In this document: one piece after another, positions 62,490-64,000 of the stretch | Position numbering within the stretch: the first letter of the stretch is position 1 | Layout: each line of letters begins with the position of its first letter | NCBI GenBank assembly: GCA_004154925.1 | Contig: QJNS01000113.1 | Location: 1 to 64,000 of the forward strand | DNA length: 64,000 nucleotides | Origin: Monosporascus cannonballus | Lineage: Eukaryota > Ascomycota > Sordariomycetes > Xylariales | Reading direction: 5' to 3' | Position numbers and translations under genes: made by a program | The notes under the pieces: model-generated | Told to the model about the DNA's origin: nothing | The model's database searches: none | Seen by the model: the letters and a program-made list of their open reading frames with translations, nothing else

Positions 62490-62600
62490 TTAAGATAAAC
62501 TAGATCAATTAGATTAGTGGTCCGAATAAGACCAAATTCCGGGGTCCGAAGTTCACACGAGATTTGTTCGCGCTAGGGTCAAAGAGGGCCTTTATCTTAA
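62490..62600. mobile_element. Possible small inverted-repeat element (111 bp)
   Basis: TTAAGATAAA (62490-62499) and TTTATCTTAA (62591-62600) are perfect 10-bp inverted repeats around GC-richer, undamaged DNA. If TTAA at each edge is the target duplication, the remainder fits a TTAA-inserting element with short GATAAA ends. Only one copy is present, so chance remains possible. Confidence 0.35.
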
Positions 62601-62847
62601 AAAAATTCTTAATTCGTAGCATTACATTATTATTATATTTTGTATTTCTGGAATTTTTTATTAGTTTTAATTTTTCGATATATTTTATTTTTGCCTAATG
62701 GAATATATTATATACTTTGTATAACAATAAATTATAACGTTAATAATATATATGGCGAAAGAAATTTGTTACTAATATTGTATAACGGATTTAAAAGTGT
62801 TCAAATATTTAATATAATATATATATAAATTTCAGCCATATTTTATA
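62601..62847. other. AT-rich DNA, no gene seen
   Basis: The 62-codon plus frame at 62640-62828 is hydrophobic and AT-driven; not called as a gene. Confidence 0.5.
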
Positions 62848-63180
62848 CGCTAAGTCAAATATATCAAGAACTATTATAGGATATAATTTGCCCGATAATT
62901 ATCATATCTAATATTGTCACAGTCCTAAGTAGCACCTTATAGGTATATAGGGCAGAACAAGGCGGTCAGGGCTCGACCTGATAACGTTCCACTTTTAGTG
63001 GTGTAATAGCTAGACTCTTGTTCTTCTGCGCCATAACAAATATTTTCGAATAAAATAATTAATCTATAGTTTTCACGATTAGGATAGATTATATCCTAGT
63101 TCTATAACGCCTTACTTTAAAGCCGAATAGTTGCCGACAGGCTTCGACTATAATGAACTTTATACTGGCTGGCTGGTTCG
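62848..63180 (+). repeat. Direct repeat R1, interrupted by mini-element copy b
   Basis: Without the mini-element, about 200 bp align with 63492-63690. Common blocks include CAAATATAT, ATATAATTT, AATATTTTCGAATA, TTTACTTTAAAG.TGA and CTGGCT. R1 keeps more GC (GGCTGGCTGGTTCGGCAGG near 63170). It could be the LTR of an element running past the window, but no TG..CA boundaries were found. Confidence 0.6.
62915..63038. mobile_element. 124-bp TG..CA mini-element, copy b
   Basis: Nearly identical to 50311-50434, starting TGTCACAGTCCT and ending GCGCCATAACA. Perfect 5-bp duplication AATAT (62910-62914, 63039-63043). The direct repeat R2 holds the empty site, TTAATATTTTCG near 63552-63563. Confidence 0.87.
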
Positions 63181-63491
63181 GCAGGGTCGAGAGGTTATAA
63201 TATTTAGTAAAAGTAAATTCCTATATATATAAGTCAACCATGTTTTATTCGATTATAATGATGAAATTTTCCAGTTTAAAAGATTAGCAGTTATCGCTAA
63301 GCGAATCAATCTTTAATTAGTTTTTCCCGGTTATATTTAGAGTTAATTTATAAAAACCGTATTTATTTAAAGATAAATATTATTAAGATGATTAGTTCAT
63401 AAAATATCACTAAATAAATTAATTTGGTAAAAATTAAATTTATATATTAATTTTATATATAACTTATTTACATTGAAGCTACGTTGTTGAA
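63181..63491. other. AT-rich DNA between the direct repeats
   Basis: No gene or motif recognised. Confidence 0.5.
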
Positions 63492-63690
63492 ATTAGGCCA
63501 AATATATAGGGAATTATTAGACAATATAATTTACACGATAAATATTGTACTTAATATTTTCGAATATGAAAAGTAAATTATAGTTTTTACGGCTAAGATA
63601 AATTATACCTTTGTTTTATAAAGTTTTACTTTAAAGCTGAGCTGTTGCTAACAACCTTTTATTAAAATAGATTTAATGCTTGCTGGCTCT
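63492..63690 (+). repeat. Direct repeat R2
   Basis: Diverged, more AT-rich copy of R1 without the mini-element. Differences from R1 are mostly C/T and G/A. Confidence 0.6.
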
Positions 63691-64000
63691 AGGATTTTTG
63701 TGATTTTTATATAAAAGAACTTTTCGAAAAGAAAAGACGTTTGATTTTATAAAACGAGTTATATTTTTAGTAAACCTGCAAGGAATAAAATTAAATTTTG
63801 ATATTATAGAGCAACATTTATTATATAAAACAATTACCTTTTCGAGCGAAAACAAAATAGAAAAAATTGTATTAATAGCCAATAAAACTATTCGTTAAAA
63901 AACGTTAAAGTAAAAAACGAAACAAAATGCGTTGATAATATATTTAAATACAATGAGCGGATTTATTAATAATCCATATATTTGTAAAGCGTAAATAATG
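63691..64000. other. AT-rich DNA at window end
   Basis: The 69-codon minus frame at 63673-63882 runs from R2 outward and has no family signature. Nothing else seen. Confidence 0.5.

Noticed and set aside
62500..62590. tRNA-like gene in the GC-richer patch
   Set aside because: No cloverleaf or proper B box could be built; the inverted-repeat ends explain the segment better.

Overview
The window looks like an AT-rich, transposon-packed compartment of a filamentous ascomycete (Pezizomycotina) genome. Three things point there: saturated C-to-T and G-to-A decay between repeat copies, as repeat-induced point mutation (RIP) gives; chromodomain Ty3/gypsy retroelements; and one spliced gene with 46-52 nt GT..AG introns. 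No rRNA, tRNA, CRISPR array or bacterial-type operon was seen. The genus cannot be fixed from the sequence alone.

Layout. 1-2859 is an (ATT)30 tract followed by featureless AT-rich DNA. 3012-22405 is a three-level nest: a 1.5-kb non-autonomous inverted-repeat element (copy 4) was split by a chromodomain Ty3/gypsy element (element A, 3880-21765, duplication CTTAA), which was itself split between gag and protease by a 10.5-kb inverted-repeat DNA element (copy 1, 6099-16641). 22406-22722 is undamaged low-copy DNA. 22723-29435 is a second, minus-strand Ty3/gypsy element (element B, duplication CTCTG). 29436-29496 is another sliver of low-copy DNA. 29497-51048 is a minus-orientation copy (copy 3) of the large DNA element, interrupted 288 bp from its end by a plus-orientation copy (copy 2, 39810-50752). 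51049-53430 is a GC-normal island with the only intact protein-coding gene, a predicted secreted S33-type peptidase. 53431-64000 is again AT-rich: two solo LTRs of the element B family, gypsy reverse-transcriptase remnants on both strands, a 124-bp LTR-like mini-element also present at 50311-50434, a small inverted-repeat element and a diverged direct duplication.

How it fits together. Every mobile element is judged dead: the retroelement enzyme sites carry RIP-type changes (reverse transcriptase YLDD to YLNN, zinc-knuckle Cys to Tyr, protease DSG to NSG). Removing the insertions at their target-site duplications brings 22406-22722, 29441-29496 and 51049 onward together, so the peptidase gene has kept only about 146 bp of its original upstream DNA. 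The best candidate for an undescribed system is the large DNA transposon family: about 10.5 kb, imperfect 24-bp terminal inverted repeats starting TTACCTC, 8-bp target duplications, GC-rich hairpin termini that survive RIP, and conserved reading-frame remnants matching no family I recognise. Second is a coiled-coil-rich antisense reading frame between the chromodomain and the 3' LTR of element A. All identifications are from reading the sequence; no database search was run.
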